Source of the DNA: an uncultured Roseovarius sp.
Lineage (GTDB): Bacteria > Pseudomonadota > Alphaproteobacteria > Rhodobacterales > Rhodobacteraceae
DNA length: 9,298 nucleotides
Assembly: GCA_934501475.1 (NCBI GenBank)
Contig: CAKSUL010000065.1
Coordinates: forward strand, 1-9,298
Reading direction: 5' to 3'
The translations under genes were made by a program, and so were the position numbers. The stretch's first letter is position 1; the number at the start of each line of letters is the position of its first letter. Of this stretch, positions 7,425 through 9,298 are shown piece by piece. The notes under the pieces were generated by a model. The model was not told the DNA's origin. It was given only the letters and a program-made list of their open reading frames with translations, and did not search any database.

Positions 7425-8015
7425 ATGCAGGCGGCACTGGCAGGTTTTGCGCTTGGGCTTTCGCTGATCCTGGCGATCGGGGCGCAGAACGCATTCGTGC
7501 TGCGTCAGGGGCTGCGGCGCGACCATATCCTGGCGGTGGTGCTGTGCTGCGCGATCTCGGATGCGGTTCTGGTGACGGCGGGGGTCTATGGCTTTGGCGC
7601 ACTGGCGCAGGCGGTGCCGGGGCTTGAGGCCGCCATGCGCTATGGTGGTGCGGCGTTTCTGCTCTGGTATGGGCTGCGCAACTTCGTGGCCAGTTGGCGC
7701 GGCGGCGAGGCGATCGGCGACGCTCGCGGCACCGGCAGCCTGCGCGCGGCGCTGCTGACCTGTCTGGCGCTGACCTGGCTCAATCCGCATGTCTATCTGG
7801 ATACGGTGGTCCTGCTCGGCTCGATCTCGGCGCAATATGCGGACAAGGCGGGCTTTGCCGCCGGGGCGGTAGCGGCCAGTTTCACGTTCTTCTTCGCGCT
7901 CGGCTATGGCGCGCGGGTTCTGGACCCGCTGTTTCACAAACCCGGCGCATGGCGTGTGCTGGATGCGCTGGTGGGGCTGATCATGTGGGCGATCGCATTC
8001 AAGCTGCTGGTCTGA
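7425..8015 (+). CDS. LysE/ArgO family amino acid exporter
   Basis: A 196-residue inner-membrane protein of the LysE superfamily, which exports basic amino acids (lysine, arginine) and sometimes other small amino acids. The two family signatures are intact: AIGAQNAFVLRQG at residues 17-29, with basic residues following, and LTWLNPHVYLDTVVLLGS at 116-133. Hydrophobic segments lie at about 3-24, 34-54, 68-90, 107-131, 143-165 and 177-196, consistent with the family's membrane segments. Length is slightly below E. coli ArgO. The symbol is left blank because substrate specificity cannot be read. The ATG start is preceded at four bases by GGGCGGA. The usual divergent LysR-type regulator is absent here; an LldD-like gene occupies that position. 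Confidence 0.95.
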   Translation: MQAALAGFALGLSLILAIGAQNAFVLRQGLRRDHILAVVLCCAISDAVLVTAGVYGFGALAQAVPGLEAAMRYGGAAFLLWYGLRNFVASWRGGEAIGDARGTGSLRAALLTCLALTWLNPHVYLDTVVLLGSISAQYADKAGFAAGAVAASFTFFFALGYGARVLDPLFHKPGAWRVLDALVGLIMWAIAFKLLV

Positions 8016-8064
8016 GAGCGGTGGTGGCGATGCGGGCGGGCGTGGGCGCTGTGTTGCACGGATG

Positions 8065-8090
8065 GATGAGTATTTGGACAAAGAAGAAGG
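8065..8090 (-). repeat. Short intergenic repeat element, copy 1
   Basis: On the minus strand this reads TTCTTCTTTGTCC followed by AAATACTCATC. It shares TTCTTCT, a CC, AAATA and a final TC with the element at 9082-9105, which lies in the opposite orientation. From memory, blocks of this type (TTCTTC...CC...AAATA...TC) recur between genes in Rhodobacterales; that is recollection, not a search result. It lies about 50 bases after the exporter stop codon and upstream of the EamA gene. It could have been read as the N-terminus of the EamA protein, but it is better explained as non-coding. Confidence 0.5.
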
Positions 8091-8126
8091 GCAGGGCGGC
8101 GCGGGAAAACATTGCTCGACTTTCCC

Positions 8127-8132
8127 GGGGGA
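8127..8132 (+). promoter_or_regulatory. Ribosome binding site favouring a TTG start for the EamA gene
   Basis: GGGGGA ends seven bases before TTG at 8140, a good spacing, but 19 bases before the first in-frame ATG at 8152, which is too far. The site therefore favours the TTG, adding four residues (MNAP) to the ATG-started protein. The match to the anti-Shine-Dalgarno is moderate. Confidence 0.5.
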
Positions 8133-8139
8133 TTGTTCT

Positions 8140-9057
8140 TTGAATGCACCCATGAGCACAGCAAGAACAGCGCGCCCCGGCTGGGGCATTTTCTGGATGG
8201 TCGTGACCGGTCTTCTCTTTGTGGGGGTCACGGCCCTGGTCAAGGTCCTCGGACCTCGCGTCCCGGCACCTCAGGCCGCATTCCTGCGGTATCTCATGGG
8301 GTTGGTGTTCTTGTTGCCGATGGCGCGCATCCTGCTGCGCGCCACATTCAGCCGACGCCTGCTGGGGGTTTTCGCGCTCCGCGGGCTGGCGCACACATTG
8401 GGTGTGGCGCTGTGGTTTTTCGCCATGGCGCGGATCCCGATCGCGGATGTCACGGCGATGAATTATCTCTCGCCCATTTATGTCACCCTCGGCGCGGCGC
8501 TCTTTCTGGGCGAACATCTGGCATTTCGACGGGTCATGGCGATTGTCGTGGCGTTGATCGGGGCGCTGATCATCCTGCGGCCCGGTTTCCGCGAGGTCGG
8601 ACCGGGGCATCTTGCGATGTTGTTCACGGCGGTGTTCTTCGGGGCCTCTTACCTTCTGGCCAAGCTGGCCAGTGAGGATGCATCGCCTGCCCTGATCGTC
8701 GCGATGCTGTCGATAACCGCGACCATCGGGCTGGCGCCGCTGGCCGCCCTTGACTGGGTCACGCTGACCGCAATGGAATTGATGATCCTGTTCGGCGTCG
8801 CCTGTCTGGCCACCACGGGGCATTTCACCATGACATTGGCGTTTCGTGCCGCCCCGCTCACGGTGACGCAACCGGTGACGTTCCTGCAACTGGTCTGGGC
8901 GGTTGCACTGGGGGCGCTGGTCTTCGGCGAAGGCGTGGATTTCTATGTCGTGCTCGGCGGGATGTTCATCGTCGGCTCGATCAGCTTCATCTCGTGGCGC
9001 GAGTCCATTTCGAAACGCCAGGCGATCACGCCCTCCACCCACGCCACGAAAGTATGA
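8140..9057 (+). CDS. EamA/DMT-superfamily transporter
   Basis: A 305-residue inner-membrane protein of the drug/metabolite transporter superfamily with two EamA repeats and about ten hydrophobic segments. Repeat 1 covers about residues 15-147 and ends with the characteristic LFLGEHLAFRR plus a hydrophobic helix and LRPG. Repeat 2 covers about 156-285 and ends with PVTFLQLVWAVALGALVFGE and a glycine-rich last helix. Family members export amino acids, nucleobase-type metabolites or toxic compounds; the substrate here is unknown. The TTG at 8140 is preferred from its ribosome binding site. ATG at 8152 is the alternative, and an upstream ATG at 8062 would translate a repeat element and is unlikely. 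It follows the LysE/ArgO-type gene in the same direction by 124 bases, so two small-molecule exporters stand in tandem, though the gap allows separate promoters. Confidence 0.95.
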   Translation: MNAPMSTARTARPGWGIFWMVVTGLLFVGVTALVKVLGPRVPAPQAAFLRYLMGLVFLLPMARILLRATFSRRLLGVFALRGLAHTLGVALWFFAMARIPIADVTAMNYLSPIYVTLGAALFLGEHLAFRRVMAIVVALIGALIILRPGFREVGPGHLAMLFTAVFFGASYLLAKLASEDASPALIVAMLSITATIGLAPLAALDWVTLTAMELMILFGVACLATTGHFTMTLAFRAAPLTVTQPVTFLQLVWAVALGALVFGEGVDFYVVLGGMFIVGSISFISWRESISKRQAITPSTHATKV

Positions 9058-9081
9058 CCGAACCCGGCATCCGCCGCCCTG

Positions 9082-9105
9082 TTTCTTCTGGCCTGAAAAT
9101 ATCTC
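9082..9105 (+). repeat. Short intergenic repeat element, copy 2
   Basis: Reads TTTCTTCTGGCCTG followed by AAAATATCTC, starting 25 bases after the EamA stop codon. It is the inverted partner of the element at 8065-8090 and runs directly into the hairpin series that follows. Such a block followed by a GGGGG stretch and stem-loops is, as I remember it, a frequent 3' tail in Rhodobacterales. Confidence 0.5.
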
Positions 9106-9113
9106 GGGGGAGG

Positions 9114-9141
9114 CGGTGAAAATCCCGGAGGGTTTTCGCCG
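9114..9141. terminator. Hairpin after the EamA gene, possible bidirectional terminator
   Basis: CGGTGAAAA (9114-9122) pairs with TTTTCGCCG (9133-9141), including one T-G wobble. After a single bulged T, CCC (9124-9126) pairs with GGG (9130-9132) around a GGA loop: twelve pairs in all. The core AAAA-T-CCC-GGA-GGG-TTTT has an A tract on one side and a T tract on the other, so either strand could use it as a weak terminator. It lies 57 bases after the EamA stop. Confidence 0.5.
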
Positions 9142-9144
9142 TCG

Positions 9145-9157
9145 GGGGCAGCGCCCC
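9145..9157. repeat. Second hairpin of the 3' tail
   Basis: GGGGC (9145-9149) and GCCCC (9153-9157) form a perfect five-pair stem with an AGC loop. The following run of seven A (9161-9167) is on the wrong side for termination of plus-strand transcripts. As read on the minus strand the T run precedes the stem. Confidence 0.5.
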
Positions 9158-9170
9158 ATGAAAAAAACCA

Positions 9171-9187
9171 GTGCGGCGCAGCCGCGC
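9171..9187. repeat. Third hairpin of the 3' tail
   Basis: GTGCGGC (9171-9177) pairs with GCCGCGC (9181-9187), seven pairs with one T-G wobble, around a GCA loop. With the two preceding stems it makes three hairpins within about 75 bases. No T tract follows on the plus strand. Confidence 0.45.
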
Positions 9188-9226
9188 GATTGGATCACGT
9201 GGATCAGACCGGGAGGCTGGCAAGCG

Positions 9227-9255
9227 AAAACCCCCCGATGCGGGGCACCGGGGGG
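9227..9255 (-). terminator. Intrinsic terminator of a minus-strand gene entering from the right
   Basis: On the minus strand CCCCCCG...CGGGGGG forms a seven-pair stem (9249-9255 with 9231-9237). The loop can add three more pairs (TGC 9239-9241 with GCA 9245-9247). TTTTCGC follows immediately (from 9230). GC stem plus T tract is the standard Rho-independent layout and points leftwards. It lies about ten bases after the TAG at 9265. Confidence 0.75.
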
Positions 9256-9264
9256 CATGGGCTG

Positions 9265-9298
9265 CTATTCAGCGGGGGTGGCGCCTAGGCGAACCACC
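9265..9298 (-). CDS. C-terminal end of an unidentified minus-strand gene (partial)
   Basis: The last bases, read on the minus strand, give the codons V-V-R-L-G-A-T-P-A-E then TAG, directly before the intrinsic terminator at 9227-9255. That position is the main evidence that this is a true 3' end. Ten residues are too few to name a family. The leucine codon is CTA, which is rare in GC-rich genomes, so the frame is only probable. The other two minus frames give an arginine-rich peptide with AGG, or an early stop. Confidence 0.5.
   Translation of the reverse strand, partial: VVRLGATPAE

Noticed and set aside
7306..7602. 99-codon N-terminal extension of the LldD-like protein
   Set aside because: Pro/Arg/Ala-rich stretch that overlaps the LysE/ArgO-type gene on the other strand; the family N-terminus starts at 7305.
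7999..9258. 419-codon minus-strand open frame across the EamA gene and the hairpin tail
   Set aside because: Highly charged Arg/Gln/Asp-rich translation with no family resemblance; it runs through non-coding hairpins and opposes a clear transporter gene.
1..9298. CRISPR arrays, insertion sequences, toxin-antitoxin or defence genes
   Set aside because: I saw no regularly spaced repeats, transposase motifs, terminal inverted repeats with target duplications, or small paired toxin-like frames.

Overview
The window is high-GC DNA, almost certainly from an alphaproteobacterium of the Rhodobacteraceae/Rhodobacterales. The grounds are a DUF2793 protein (a family I know mainly from this group), a 1146-residue pyruvate carboxylase of the Rhodobacter/Rhizobium type, and A/T-poor intergenic hairpin elements of a style common in these genomes. 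The assignment is an inference; no 16S or other phylogenetic marker is present.

Layout. Bases 1-31 are the 5' part of a tRNA-Gly on the minus strand, with a candidate promoter behind it and an interrupted hairpin at 138-178. The rest of the left three quarters is also read from the minus strand, in transcription order right to left: an FMN-dependent alpha-hydroxy acid dehydrogenase of the LldD family (7305-6130), pyruvate carboxylase (5990-2550), a class III/CpdA-like metallophosphoesterase starting with TTG (2501-1701), and a DUF2793 phage-like surface protein (1596-196). A divergent intergenic region at 7306-7424 separates these from two plus-strand inner-membrane exporters, a LysE/ArgO-type amino acid exporter (7425-8015) and a ten-helix EamA/DMT transporter (8140-9057). 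The right end is a non-coding tail of stacked hairpins, followed by a strong minus-strand intrinsic terminator. Just beyond it are what look like the last ten codons of a minus-strand gene entering from the right.

How the genes fit together. The dehydrogenase would oxidise L-lactate (or another 2-hydroxy acid) to pyruvate, and pyruvate carboxylase would convert pyruvate to oxaloacetate. The pair therefore reads as a short route from lactate into the TCA cycle and gluconeogenesis. The 139-base gap between them holds a nested inverted repeat that overlaps the dehydrogenase stop codon and could form a structured leader or operator region for pyc. The metallophosphoesterase follows pyc by 48 bases and may share its transcript. 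The DUF2793 gene and the exporters look functionally separate.

I found no CRISPR array, insertion sequence, defence system or complete prophage, and no convincing new multigene system. The items most worth a second look are the pyc leader structure, the inverted pair of short repeat elements around the EamA gene, the missing FMN-phosphate arginine in the LldD-like enzyme, and the isolated DUF2793 gene.
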